Positions 1 to 13,354 are shown, numbered from the stretch's first letter. The stretch is DNA of 64,000 nucleotides from Gnetum montanum (GCA_015680685.1 MNCI01005835.1:882760-946759); one strand, 5' to 3'. Translations and numbers: made by a program. Notes: generated from the letters alone by a model not told the origin.

Positions 1-1173
1 TAAGAATGAAGATCATAACATACAATGTGTTCGCAGGGTCCCTAGCTAATAAAGGATAACACTTGCTCTATCCACCTTGGGCCCTAGACTAGCATGAATA
101 CCAATATCTACATATCCTTGTAGAACTACAAGATTTGAATGTTGATGTCCTATGTCTATAAGATGTCCTACCGTGAAAATTCCTATACTAATTTCGATCC
201 AATTTGATAAAGTTGTCATATGAAGGTATTTGTAAGCTAAAAAGGTTCTCGTGAAGATTCTTATTTTGAACCATATAGACTAGCCTACTATAGGAACCAA
301 AACATGGATGGTTGTATAATCCTCTATAAATAAGCTAAGTTTGAGTTGATATAAAGGTTTAAATAAATATTAGAAGACATGATTTTTAAAATTCTAGAAC
401 TTCAAATCATGGGAAAGAAAGAATGATTAAGATTTCAAACAAGCCACATAGTCTTGGGATTGGTACTTAAAACCTAGTCATTAAAAATATGTGTATGTAT
501 GGTCAACAAACATTTTATTGCTACTCCAACATGCCTAGATGTCAAACTTTATCAAGTATCCTACCTGGTTAGGTTGAAAAATAAGCTACTCCTAACCCAT
601 ACCAATCTTGACCTAGCATTATTTCTCCTCTATAGAGACTTTAATGCAAGAGTAAGAAGTAATGTTTATCAATTTCAAGATATGAAAGAGTGAGAACCTT
701 TAGAAGAGGAGCCCAATTTGAAGAAGATGTTTCCATTCATCCCTCATACAATTTAATTGACTATTGCATGCTCTGCTCACTTTCAAAATTTATAGACAAG
801 TTGAATTCCAAAATTTGAGAATATATGATGCTTATGAATAATGTTCATTAAGAACCATAATTCACTAATTATGCTACAATGATTACAAAATATAGGTCAA
901 TATCTTTCTTCATTGAGATTTTAGATTACATCTAGTATGATATGTAATTCTTCCAAGTTACCAAACTATTGAATTTAATTCCTAAGACAAAATTTAAGCA
1001 AGATCAAGCCAAGCCATCCTACATAAGGTCATCTAATCATATAGCCCTTATAGTGAAATTATAATTGTATCCCTTGATCCTTGAGATTGATAAAAATTAG
1101 GAAGTTTCTTAACCTTTCTTCTATTTCTTATTTTATTTCTATTTATTTATTTCATTTATATTTCAAGATTAGG
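1..1173. other. AT-rich flank of element A, no gene recognised
   Basis: I see no convincing coding frame, LTR end or RNA gene here. Open frames are short (64 codons at most) and have no recognisable motifs. The last five bases, TTAGG, form the left target-site duplication of element A. Confidence 0.5.
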
Positions 1174-1983
1174 TGATGAAGCATCATGGTTGGTCGTGTC
1201 GATGAGATGCTATCGATGCGACCCCATTGACAGGATGCCATCGACGTAGGGTTTGACACATTGACGTGTACGCATCAACGGGGCTCCTTGTTTCAACTAT
1301 AAATACATGCTCACCAGCTATAGTTATAGCATAAGTCTCATAGTTGTAACAAAGCTCTAGCACTATTATATACGGATCTTTATTCAAGCACTATTGTACC
1401 TTACCACTGCAATGTGTACAATAATAAAGACAAGCTTTCTGATAAACCTTGTAGCACTTTGAAATTAAATAAATTTCCTTTAATTTAACTAATTAAAAAA
1501 ATTAAATTAAGCTAAATTAAGCTAGATTAAGCTAGATTAAATAACAATTAATTAAGCATATAAGTACAACCACTTCGAGCATATTCTTGGTGCTTGGTAA
1601 TTCTAATAACACTTAACATTTGGTAACCTAGTAGTGTTAAATGTGTTCAGGATGTGTACAACAAGTGGGAACTGATGCTTATGTTAGGATTAGTTACATG
1701 TTAGTTGGTTAGAGTAAATTACCAATTAAATATATAATTATTTATTCTTAAGTAACTTAGAACATAAAACATAAAAATGATAAAAATCATATGCCCCAGT
1801 TGCACTTAATCATACCTTTGCATTTCACAAGTGTAATTGGGAAGACAACGATTACAATGGTTAGTTACACCTCCAAGAGACCAATGTACTTAGAAGACTA
1901 TAATTCCATAGAATTCAACCAGATTGCACATGAACACCTAGTGATTCGTATGGTTGGGCATAGGGTCTACTCATCATCCATCA
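1174..1983 (+). repeat. 5' LTR of element A
   Basis: 810 bp, TGATGA...CCATCA. The U3 part (about 1185-1290) has repeated ATCGATG/ATCGACG/ATCAACG motifs, followed by a TATA box TATAAATA at 1298-1305 and a poly(A) signal AATAAA at 1423-1428. It matches the right LTR (13364-14295) along its length apart from short indels, and ends directly at a primer-binding site. Confidence 0.9.
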
Positions 1984-2002
1984 TTAGTGCAATTTCCAGG
2001 GA
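1984..2002 (+). other. Primer-binding site of element A (tRNA-Asp type, degraded)
   Basis: TTAGTGCAATTTCCAGGGA lies immediately after the LTR. It is a mutated form of the site that is better preserved in element E (TTGGCACCGTTGCCGGGGA), which resembles the tRNA-Asp primer site described for Athila elements. Confidence 0.75.
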
Positions 2003-2142
2003 CTTGTAGTTTGATACGTGCACTATCTAGAACTTAGTAAAAATTATTTAAGATCGTTGGAACAAACCCTAAAGTTGTAATTATTTAAATAATAATAATA
2101 ATAATACTTAAAGTATACTTTTATTCTTTTTCTTAAGTGAAA

Positions 2143-4640
2143 ATGTCTTCTTCTCACAAGCATGATGAATCAAAACTTCCAGTGCCCCAAGACTTCATGG
2201 TGATGTATACTCATCTAGATGAGTTTGTGCCTAATTTCACCTTCATCCTACATCAACATGAATAGATGTAGTGCAGGGACATGGAGGGTAACGTTGTGTT
2301 GTCGCCCAACCGATCTCTTCCTGGGATGCTACCTCAAACTCTTAAGAGGTTGGCCATCTAGGATCTTCACTAAGAGTATGTTGTGCAAGACCATGACTAT
2401 TGAGACTACCATTCCACTAAAACATAATGCAAAAGAGATCAGCACCAAGAGAAGTGCCATGAAGCTATGAAGGGGAAACAATTCACTAACCCCTTGTTCC
2501 TGCTGAACCAAAAAGATAATGAGGATCCTTCCTCTAGGGATTCTCTACCCCTTGACTTCAGTGAAGGGGGCTTAAACTCGAACTTATAGTTTAATATCAA
2601 CAATTTGAGTTCAAGAAAAAGTGGGAATCAAGGAAAGGGCTTAGGCATCATCATGATGATGACAAACCTAATGACCATGGCCATGAAAACTGGAGAGGAG
2701 GTGGCAAACACTGTGGTGGTGGCAATCCTCCTACTTCTTTGTTGTCCTCATTTGCATCTTCTTCTTCCTCCTCTAAATCTAACCAAAACTACAGGGGATG
2801 AAACTATGATGGAGGTGAATAATGGGACAATAATGATTGCAAGAATTACCATAAATGAAGGGATAGCAGAGGAAATCATAGGTGCCAAAGAAATCATGAT
2901 GATGATGGGCCTTTACTTGCAACTCGAAGCATGCTAAACATCGCAGAGGTAGTCAAAATTCCAACCAAGCATGTGAAAGAAAAATCAAGCGGTTGGATAT
3001 GAACAGTATTTCTAAATTTGAGGAGGGATATAATTCAAATCCACAAACCCATCTTCAAGACTTTCACGATGCATGTGTCTTGTAGAACATCAAAAATGAT
3101 TGGCAAAAACTTAAGTTATTTTCTAGGATACTCACAAAAGAAGTAGAAAGTTGGTACTACTCCTTGGAGCTAGAATCAATTCGCAGATGGAGTATGATGC
3201 TTGAACTATTCAATGAAAAATATCATACTTCAAAGTATCCAATTTTAGAAAGCAAATACAAGGTTGGCAACAAGGAATACATGAACCCTTGAATGCAACC
3301 ATGGGTAGGTATTATTCCTTTTTGCACATATGTCCTAGCCATGGTTATTCTCAGCAAGAGTAACTTCACCATATCATAGATGGGCTCTGATCAGAAATGT
3401 TAGGGTCTATGCCCAAGGAAGATTGTTAAATTCAAGCCCATCAGATCCAAAGGTTGATTGAGTAGGTTGCAAAAAGAAAAAGTGTGAGTTGAGGAAATGG
3501 GAAAGTGCTGAAGAATATAATCAGGATCCTTCCATCATAAAAAGGAAGGTTTGATTCTCTAATAGTGAGGGGGAGGCACCACTTGATGATGTGGTGTAGC
3601 AAAAAACCTTACTGATTCAAAAAAAATTTTCTAAAATTTTAGCTAAGGTGGGCAAAATGTGGGAATCTTTGGATGAAAAATTTCAAATTACTCTGAAAAT
3701 TGCAAAAGAATCCAAAGAGCAAAGTAGTAATCATGATCATAGGAGAAGGAAGCTAAACATGTCTCCCAAAGGGGTAAGGGCAAAGCTACTATAGTAGAAG
3801 AGGTTGTAGTATTAGAATCAGATGATAATGACAGATGTGACATCTTCCAATATGTACATCCTAAGGGATGTTTCCCTATTGTGTCACACTTTCAGGAATC
3901 TAGGGTGCAGGTGTTGAATCCTATGTTGGTAAGAAGAAAAGCATCCAAAAGGTTACCTTATCCTCAAGGAAATCCTAGGTAGTTCTACCAATAAGAAGCT
4001 TATTATCTAAGTGGAGCTCCACCATAACCATTTAAGTAGTACCCGTAGTGGCAACACCCACAGTTGTGGAAGATGCCACCACCAATGTAGCAATACCCTT
4101 ATAGACAACTAGATCTATATGGATACTATGTTCAACAACCCATGTCTCTACGTGACTCTTCCATTCACACTTCTTTTTAGCATCACTACTACCCTCTAGA
4201 GTACTACAGAGCTCATTCTCCATCTGCCATAGGGGAGTCCCCATATCCTTATCATCCTCCTCATTCTTCAGCACATGTCCCTCTATCCTCAACCCAATTA
4301 CCACCTACTCCATCTATGCAAGGTAAGATTCCCATGCAGTTGCAACAACATAATGCTAACAGAACCATTAACTTACAATTGGTTCCTCTGTTGAGTGGAT
4401 TGGAACCTAGACCTAGAAAAAGATCATAAAAGATCATTCTTTTGAACCAATAGCCCTACAGTGCCCTCACTGACTCATGAGGTTAGTCATCCTATGTATC
4501 CTTCATCCTCTACATCTATTTCATTTGAGAACCCTTCAAATCAAACACCTCCCAAGATCCACAATCATGTTAATCCATATTGTATCCAATTCAATCAAGG
4601 ATAGCAACCTTCCCAAGAAAAGAGCTAATCTGAGAAGCCT
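2143..4640 (+). pseudogene. gag of element A (broken)
   Basis: Capsid/nucleocapsid precursor relic that once packaged the element RNA. The ATG at 2143 opens with a MSSSHK-like start matching elements C and E. The N-terminal block (2143-2570) contains an FVPNFTFILHQ-like motif also present in E and B. The capsid core lies at about 2995-3480 (motifs ISKFEEGYNS, FHDAC and WQKLKLF in shifting frames). A charged stretch and a Pro/Gln/Tyr-rich linker (about 3850-4330) follow. Many TAG and TAA codons stand where E has CAG or CAA. No full-length product is possible. Confidence 0.85.
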
Positions 4641-7600
4641 TCTCATCTACTTGTAGATTGCTAAAAATAAGCCATGTAAGGCTCTTCTTGATTCAAGTTC
4701 TAGTGTCAATCTAATTTTTCACGAAATGTACAAAGCCTAGAACTTGCCTCCTCTCAAAAAAAGCAACATTCATTTAGAATTAGTAGATTAGTCCATAGTT
4801 GTTCCCTTCGGATTAGTGGAGGAAATTGTGACCACTATCTATGGGTGGTCCTATCCTGTTGATTTCTTGGTGATCAAGGTTAATAACTACAAGAGGGACT
4901 TCCCAATCATTCTGGGAAGGGCTTGGTTGAGCACTGTTGATGCATGAATGAGCACTAGAGATCTTTCCCTAGAAATTTCCAAGGAAAATTCATTCAGAAA
5001 CATCAAGAAGAAGAGAGTTCCATGCATCACATATAATGATATAGGATGTAACTATGTGTAGAAGTTATGGTCTATCAAAAGCACATCAATCAAACAATGC
5101 AAATAGTCTGTAGATGAATTTGAAAACCAAAAGTGCCTGTATGTAGCAACCAAAAAACAAGAGGACACCCAATGGCTGATAGCTGATCTTGAAAGTAGCA
5201 CACTTTGCATGGAACTAACTAAGAGATTAACATGTGACTATGTTGAAGGCATGAATGAACTAGAGCAAGTTCATCACCACTCTCCAATGATGAATCTGAT
5301 GATACTTATTGGAAAATGTTGGAAATCCCTAAAAATTTTAAATAGAAGCCCTTAGAGTTGAAAACTCTACCTGCCAACATGAAGTATGCATTCTTGAAAA
5401 ATGACAAGCCAATAATAATCAATGCTAACCTTACTCCTAAATAGAAAGAAAAGATGTTGAATGTGATTAACAAATGGCCAACAGCCTTTGCTTGATCATA
5501 TCCTAAACTCATTGGGATTGATCCTAGGATATGCTAGCATTGCATCTATACTGATCCTTCAATCAAGCCAAAGAGGTAGCTGCAGTAGTGGTTGAACCCC
5601 AAATTAAAGCAGATCATCAAATATTAAACAAATCCTCAAGGTAGGGTTCATCTATCCAATTATGGATATTGAGTGGGTTAGCCCACTTGTGATTGTGCCA
5701 AAAAAAAGGTGGCAAGTGAAGGGTGTGTATTGATTTTAGACTGTTAAACATGGTAACCTACAAAGATCATTTTCCATTCTCATTAGAGGACCAATTGTTG
5801 GACACTCTCTTTGAGCATTGCTATTATAGCTTTCTAGATGGTTATAGTGGCTATAACTAGATTCAAATTACACTAGAGGATTAGGCCAAAATAACATTCA
5901 CAAGTCCCTGAGGGACTTTTACATATAAAAAGATGCCTTTTGGTCTATGCAATGCCCTTGCAACATTCCAACACCTTGTCCTAAGTATTTTTCAATAGCA
6001 GATTGGTAGTGAGATGGAAGTCTTCATGAATAACTTCTCCACCTATGGTGCTACATTTGAGCAAGCCCTAGATTGCCTTCAGCAAGTGCTTAAAAGATGC
6101 ATGGAGATCAATCTTTAACTCAATTGACAAAAGATCCATCTAATGGTCTAGGAGGGCATTGTGCTAGGGCATAGAATCTCACAAGTAGGGATTGAGATGA
6201 ACCCTAAAAAGATTAGGATCATCTAAGGAATAACCTACCAAATTGAAATCATTAAATATGTTCAGTCATTCATTGGATACATTGGCTACTACCGGTGATT
6301 CATAGATAATTTCTTTAAGATCACAAAAACTATTGGTCAAGCTAACAAATAAAGATGCTCTATTCATATGGATCAAGAAATGTAAAAAAGTATTCTAGCA
6401 TCTTAGGGAGAAGCTTGTAGAAACTCCAATTTTACGAGCACTTGATTGGTCCCATCCATTTCACATCATGACGGATGCATCAAACTATGTCCTGGAAGAT
6501 GTGTTTATATAGCTGAATGATCAAAAATGTCCTTATTATATCCATTGCGCAAGCTAAAGCATTATGGGTGCACAACTTAACTACACCACAATGGAGAAAG
6601 AGCTAATGGTGGTGGTGTATGCTTTGGAGAAATTTAGGCACTATGTGCTTGAATACAAAGTATTTGTGTACACTAATCATAATGTCATTTACCTCCTTAT
6701 GAACAAGCCGACGGTGAGCCCCTATGTCATACAATGATTGATGATCTTATAGAAGTTTGATCTTACAATGCTAGATCGAAAGGGAATTGAGAATGTGGTC
6801 ACTGATCACTTGTCTTAGTTACAATGGGACAACAAAGAGGATAAGAGCTTGTTCTTTCATCAATTTCCTGATGAACTCGTCTTTGCGAGTGCAATAAATG
6901 AACAAGTTCCCAATGAACCCACATGGTACGATGGCATCCTCACTTATCTTCTCACTTAGAAGATGCCACAAGACTTCGACCATTGAAAGAAATAATAGTT
7001 TCTTCATCAAGCCAAATGCTTCACGGAAATCAATGGATACCTTTATAGGATGTGCATCAATGGCCTGGTTCATTGGTGTATCTCTAATACTAATTAACTG
7101 CACATTCTCTAAGATGCTCACAGTCCTTATGGGGGCAACTATGCAAAGAGACACATGGCCATTAAGATCCTGACTGTAGGATATTACTAGCTAACAATCT
7201 TCAAGGATGATCACCAATTCATCTACTCTTGTCAGCATTATCAATGAGATGGTGGGACAACCGCTTGAATGGAGGGACCTCAATAGTGGATCTAACCATT
7301 AGAACCCTTTGACATTTGGGGCATAGACTTTATGGGTCCCATCACACCCATGTCAAATGGAAAGGCATACATAATATTCACCGTTGATTATTATATAAAA
7401 TAGGTAGAAGAAGCAGCCATCACCAATTGTACATCTTCCACTACTAGTCAGTTTGTACAACAAAATGTTGTAAATAGGTTTGGAGTGCCACACACACTGA
7501 TTTCTAACAATGGTACTCATTTGCAAACTCATGCAATGTTTGGGGGTTGAACATAAGTTAACAACATCCTACCACTCCTAAGCCAATGGTCAAGTAGAGG

Positions 7601-8254
7601 TTACCAATAGGAAAATCTCAAAAATCCTAATGAGAAGAATTAGCAAATATAAGAGAGATTGAAGCACAAAACTCAACGATGCCCTTTGGGCATACCACTC
7701 TACATGGAAACTCCCTATAGTCTACTCTCCTTATGATTTGGTATACAAGAAATTACCAACTCTTCCCATTCAATCTAAGCTTCGTACACTTTCAACAGCC
7801 TATGACCTTGATCTTGACCTTAACCTAGCACAAAAAGAAAGATTGATCAACCTTAGTGTGCTAGATGAGAATCAATTGGTAGCCCTATTCTTGAATGAAG
7901 TGCACAAAGCATTTAACAAAAAGCACCATGACCTTAGGATAAGAAAAGTAAAATTTCAGCTTGGAGACAAGGTCCTCTACTAAAACCCCATACATGTATC
8001 CCAAAAGACTAAGTTTTAAAAATTGTGGAAAGGGTCTTATATCATTTACAAAACCTTTCCTTCTAGGGCCATGTTGATCTATAAATCTGAGAGCCAAAAC
8101 AAAAAGCAACTAGTCAACATGCAACAAATCAAACCTTTCGATGAGACTAAGCAAGCCAATGTAAGCAATGCCTCAATGGATGGAAACCCATGCTCAATTT
8201 TTCAAATCTACTCCTTTCAACTTGGTCATGGGAGAGATGGCCATCTATGTGAAT
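4641..8254 (+). pseudogene. pol of element A: protease, RT, RNase H, integrase (broken)
   Basis: Polyprotein relic in the order PR-RT-RH-IN. Protease is at about 4670-5045; its active-site motif reads LLDSSSS where B has LLDSGSG. RT is at about 5590-6310; the catalytic motif reads FMNN instead of FMDD. RNase H is at about 6420-6830 (motifs FHIMTDAS and EKELMVVVYALEKF). The integrase core is at about 7080-7640 (WGIDFMG; second acidic residue changed, SNNGTH for SDNGTH) and its C-terminal part at about 7738-8254 (KFQLGDKVLY). Frameshifts and stops occur throughout. The terminal stop conserved in B and C is lost. Loss of catalytic residues in three enzymes makes it non-functional. Confidence 0.88.
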
Positions 8255-8867
8255 CATATCAATGGCTCTTCAATTTTTCTACTTTTTTATTTTATGCTTT
8301 TTTTTACTTTACACTTTCTTTGTTTTTACATCTTCTTGTTTTACACTTTATTATTTTTCCAATTTTTTTACAACATTGTTAGTATGTTTTATCTTTCTTG
8401 AATATTTTACTTTCTTTTTTATGTGAATTTTTCTTATTTTCTAATAAAATGCTTTGTTATCAACAAGACATAGTGATGCTATAGCAATTTTCTAATGGTG
8501 GTTTGTACTTAATATTTTTGATTGCTAATGTCTTGTTTTTATTTTTGAATTTTGATGACTGATGACTAAGGCAAAGTTTCTTTTTCATGGAACAGGCAGT
8601 GATTGCATGTCATCCACCCATCCACCAACTCTATGATCTTCCTGGTTTTGGAAGTATGAGGTCCCTTTTTCATTAATAAAACTTTAAATAACTTGTGACC
8701 TTGGTAGTTTCCAAACTTGGAAAAGATTCAAAGGTTTAAAAGGATGTGACTTTAAGGGGATTCTATACTCTTTGTGCCTTTACACTTACTTGAGTGTAAT
8801 TGTGTTTTCATGGATTTCTTACCATTCCATGTCAACCAATAACAAGAAGTTAATAAGTCTTTGCATG

Positions 8868-8938
8868 CTGTGGTTTCCATTCAAAAATCCATAAAAACAT
8901 AAAATTCAAAAAAAAAAAACATGATGGAAATTCATCCC
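8868..8938 (+). other. Conserved spacer hairpin, element A copy
   Basis: Inverted repeat with left arm CTGTGGTTTCCATTC (8868-8882) and right arm GATGGAAATTCATCCC (8923-8938); the core pairs TTTCCAT with ATGGAAA. The same position in B, C and E has arms of different sequence that still pair, which supports a selected structure. Role unknown. Confidence 0.5.
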
Positions 8939-9753
8939 TTAGAAAAAATAACAAGCTACAAGCACTAGTTATGAGACTAGAAAGACATGTTACCCCTACT
9001 TGAAAGTTCCCTCTAACTAAGGCCCTTTCTCACTTCTTGCTTCTCTTTTCTTCTCAAATAAGGAATGGTATTTGATCTATGGGAGCATTCTTATGTCTCA
9101 AGGAGGTGGTTTCTTCTTAGAGTGAAAATGCAAAGTCACTGAAAGTGGTTGGTTTTGATCTAGACTAAGGATACACTTTATCGAGTCATTTAACCATAAG
9201 ATCCACAAGGGACTTCATGTAACCATAATTCAGAATTCCATCTCACCTTCTTTATTATCCATCAATGCTTTCCATCATTCACCTCACTGCCAGTTTCCAT
9301 GTCTTATTCAATGTCTTCATTTGATGTGTTGAAATTCTTAGGTAGATTCTTTTGGATTTAGTCCTTAACTTTTCATAACCATTAATCCACTATAAGGCCC
9401 ATGGATTCCTTAGTTTAGGTTATGCAAGGGTACAAAAAGGGCACCATACTACTATGGGGAAGATCCACTTACCTATCTCTTAGTTAGGGTAGTTAAGTTC
9501 CCTATCTTTAGGCATTTGGCGATCAAATCTTTTGTGTGCTCGATCGATTGCATCCAACTGTGCACTCCTTAAGGCATTTTCTTCAATAAAATTTCATTCT
9601 CCCATAATTCTGCAATTTTTTGTGAATTTCCAAACCCTCTTCTATGGTTTTCATCATGTTCATGGATTTTCTGGCTCTCTATGGAACCTAATTTCATAAG
9701 AAAACTCCTTGTATTTTTCAAGATTTTTAAAGTGAAAAATTTTCTGGACCAGC

Positions 9754-9858
9754 TCCATCAACAAGATCCCATTTACACGTCCCTCCCATCGACAAGACCC
9801 TCTCAACGAGACCCCATCAACAAGATCTCATCAACGTAAGGTAAGAAGCCTATAAATA
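9754..9858 (+). promoter_or_regulatory. Internal promoter-like module upstream of ORF3, element A
   Basis: A run of ATCAACAAG/ATCGACAAG/TCAACGAG-type repeats (9754-9838) is followed by TATAAATA at 9851-9858. This is the same motif and TATA arrangement as in the element's own LTR U3 (13380-13537), but it sits inside the element about 430 bp before the ATG of ORF3. Element C has an equivalent module at 54425-54525. Promoter function is inferred. Confidence 0.5.
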
Positions 9859-10283
9859 TGTGTGAACACTTAAGAATTGTTCATATTTTCTCATAAACAA
9901 TAGGGGAGTTTTTGAATTTTTCAAAGCCCAAAACCTTCCAAGAGTCATATCTTCCTAATCATTTGTCCAATTCACTCTATTCTTTGACCCTGTAGCTACC
10001 AGAGGTAAGCTCTTTGTCATGGGGGCCACAAACCTTAAGTTTTTGATGAAACATCTAACTCCCACACGGTTTAACAAAGAATCATTAAAATATCAAATTA
10101 TAAGAGTTAAATCCTTCCAACAAGCTCTGATAAAATTCTAAGTTAATATTCATCAAAATAATAATAAAATAATCAATCTACCATGTCCAAACTTAACCTA
10201 AGTGTAACCGCCCAATGAGAAAGGTACTTAAATGTTATAACTTACACATTGAATGCTAATCCTTGGTTACGTTCTAATCACAA

Positions 10284-13129
10284 ATGGCACCTAAAGGAAA
10301 ACACATGTAGAAAGGAGGACCGTTACAACCAAGGAACAAACGGCCAAGAATTAAAATGGGCCAAGAATAGTCTCATGCATAATCAAAGACCCATGCAATG
10401 GGACCTCTTTGGAAGTAGCCTAAAGTGGAATATGTCAAATAGATTCTTGAAGTAGTTGCTACAATAGAACATTCATACCAAGATAAGATTTCTGAACCCA
10501 GAACAAACCTTGAGGTTACCTTGATGAAAGCCAACCTCAGGAAAATTGTGAACAAGGACGTTCAGAGATATGTGCTACAAGAATTAAACTTTGAACCTTT
10601 CTTAGAGTTCACACCACCAGAAGTTAAAGCTCAATTGTAGAACTCTCCCATGTGGCCCACAATCACTTCCAACGGGGAGTTGTACATGGAAGAAACACAC
10701 TTGTTCTAGAATAATTAGAAGGTTGGTTCAACAATCAAAATCAAGGACATCTCAATGTCCTACTCAGTGAAAGCTATCACAAAGGCCCTTGGGTCACCAA
10801 AAATGGGGGCAAACCTTATTGAAATCCCCATGTAGGTAGATCTTGGCATCAAAAAGGAATGGACACAGCAATGTTATGGAGTTGATCATAAGGATTTTGG
10901 CACGCTCACCACGTCAGAACACACATATTTTAAGATTGTGATCTTTCACTTCAATCCAATAGTAAAGCCAAGTAAGATCACAACCTTCTCCACTTGTGCA
11001 TGTGCCACTCTAAGTAATAGATTCCTAGTCAACCTTCCACAACTTATATATCTTGAGATAGAGAAGAGGTTTAAAGAAAATGGACATGGAAGAAAGGTTC
11101 TCCCCTTCCCATGGCTTATTTGAAAATTATGCAAGAGGGGAGGCATCACTTTTCATACAAATGACACTGTCCAACATGCTTCATCTACTTCTTGGGTAGA
11201 GATGATGAAGGACAAGATGCCCACTAAAGTCATCTAATAAGAGGAGTAGCAACCACCACCCACTCAAGAAACAACGTCAAAGGCCCACGCTACCCTTGAG
11301 CACATGCGCAAGATCCAAGAGTAGTACTTATGAAGTAAGAGCAACAAGTAGGAATGAATGACGGTGATCCATCTATGTATCATCCAACAATGAGTCACCT
11401 CAACAAGGTGGCTTAAACAATCAACTAGATGGAGGGAGGTGAACCAATTTTCTCAGCCCAAAGAACGTAGATGCTCACGAGATCAAATCCTAATGCCTGA
11501 GAGGTAGCGGTATCTCTCTCACAATAGCAATAATTCCTAGAAATCTCTGGGAATGCCGCTACTTTTTTGGTGCATCTAGAGGGTGAGGGGGCAACTATCT
11601 TGGTGATGTAGCACCATGGGTAAGAGACAGTAGTAAAGGTGGTTGCTAATAGAATTTTCAAGGCATTGAATGCACCTGTGGCATCTATACTAGACATTTC
11701 TACACTTAGAGATGTGTAGACATCTAGAGAAATAGTTAGTGATAAATTGAATGTAGCCCAAAAAGAGGAGTTGCTAGACCAATTAATGGGAACTAGGCAA
11801 ACAATTCCAAATGTCTTTGACCTTCTAGACATAATTATTGCAACCTAATCAAAGGTGCTAGAAGCAAGGGGCAAGTACATTATATTAGAAGGGTAACTCA
11901 AAATAGCCCAAGCACAAAACCAACACTTGGCTTTTGAGGTTGCTGAATTAAGAACTTGTATTATTGATCCCACATTTCTCAACCCTGCATTAACAAGGGA
12001 TGAAGCCTTCAATTAGCTCGAAGATAAGCTCAAAAAGGTTGAGAACAAGAAGAAGATGCCCATCTTTGACTAGTCTATGGCCAATGCCACAATGTATACC
12101 ATTCAGAAGGACTTGGTTCAAATGCACCATGAGAATGCAATTTTGATTGCAAAAAATCATCGCCTATGCAATGTTGATGTGCAAAAGTAGAAAATGCAAG
12201 ATTTTATCCATCAATAGCAGGAGCAGCTAGCCAGAGTAAATAATGAATTGAGGAGATTTGTAGCAGAAAATAGAAATCTCTCCATGGAGGAAGTCCAAGC
12301 CCTTTGCCAAAAATTTGCGATAGAGATAACCACCTAGAAAAACGAGGCTCTCAAATTTAAGAGAGTCAAGAAACATTATAGAGATTAGGTTGGTCTATAG
12401 AAATAAATTAATGAGAAACACATCTAGATGGTGAAGCAAAAAGTCAATAAGGTCCTCTAGCAGCTCAAGAAAGGAGGTGATGTCTAGTAACCTATCTTTG
12501 ATGGGCTCAATGACTACAACAAAGTAGAGATTTGCATGAAAGAGCTATAAATTGAGGAGATGATAGAGTACATGGAGCTTGCATATCTCCATTATGCAAA
12601 CCTAGCAATGTTGACTGCTAGATAGCTGTAATCAGAATTGGAGAAACAAGTGGCCAATTTGTACTTGTACAATGTAGAGTTCAAGCATCACAAAGACACC
12701 AAGCAGAAGCTTGAGACTGCTAATGCCAAAATTGAGGTTCACAAGGCAAACTTCACCAATCAACTATCAACTGCTAAAAACCTGGCCAAGAGGATGAGTG
12801 ACTACTAAGAGCTACAAAATATAGTCAAGGTGTTTAATATTGAATGCAAACATTTCATGGCCTGGTTTGTCAACATGAAGGAGTTATTCTCGACAATGCC
12901 TTGTCCCGAGGATGTTCTCACTCTAGCCCACATTTGAGATGCCATGTGGACCGTGAATGATCATAAGAAAAAGGAGGAAAAGATGAAGGTGTTGTTGGAT
13001 GTCTTTCGTGTTCCACCAGAAGTTTCATCTACCGTAGGACAACCACAACTGCCTCAACCATTATGTGTGCCTAAAGCAAGAGAAGGTCCTTCAAAGCCTC
13101 AAAAGCCTCCACTGCCTAGGACCATTTGA
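10284..13129 (+). pseudogene. ORF3 of element A: about 950-codon coiled-coil-like protein, unknown function (broken)
   Basis: Located where Athila elements carry their env-like gene. The ATG at 10284 (MAPKGK) aligns with MASKQK at the start of the element C copy, and the TGA at 13127-13129 aligns with the C stop. The N-terminal third has conserved blocks: MWPTITSNGELYM (about 10650-10690), SYSVKAI (about 10760) and FLVNLPQLIYLEIEKRFKE (about 11026-11082). The middle (about 11800-12900) is rich in Lys, Glu, Gln and Leu and looks like long coiled coil. The tail is Pro/Gln-rich (GQPQLPQP). I see no signal peptide or membrane segment, so a classical envelope is not supported. Many stops, mainly TAG. 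Confidence 0.65.
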
Positions 13130-13354
13130 TCTTCTTCAACATCTTTGCATCAAGTAAGGAATTGTGTTTCTTAATTTTATCTTGGAGTTTAATTTTATTA
13201 TTCTAAACACCCAAAACTTTGTAATGAATGAAAAAAATCGTATGTTATGGGCACTTAGTTTTTGTTGTGTAGTTTGTGTGTTTTTTTTGCATGTCAATAA
13301 TCCCATGCCTTTCCAACCTTTGCAAAGAACTCAAGGATGAGTTTTCATTCAATC

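Larger units (their letters stand above)
8255..10283 (+). other. Post-integrase spacer of element A (non-coding)
   Basis: About 2 kb without a convincing frame. It begins with a T-rich stretch (8270-8460). The block around 8590-8720 matches element E at about 44900-45000, so this spacer is shared by the group. It contains the conserved hairpin (8868-8938) and the promoter-like module upstream of ORF3 (9754-9858), annotated separately. The 9890-10060 part is recognisably similar to the reverse complement of 54240-54400 in element C. Confidence 0.6.

Noticed and set aside
10946-11832. Minus-strand open frames of 67 and 135 codons within ORF3 of element A
   Set aside because: Shadows of the plus-strand ORF3; the homologous segment in element C supports the ORF3 strand.
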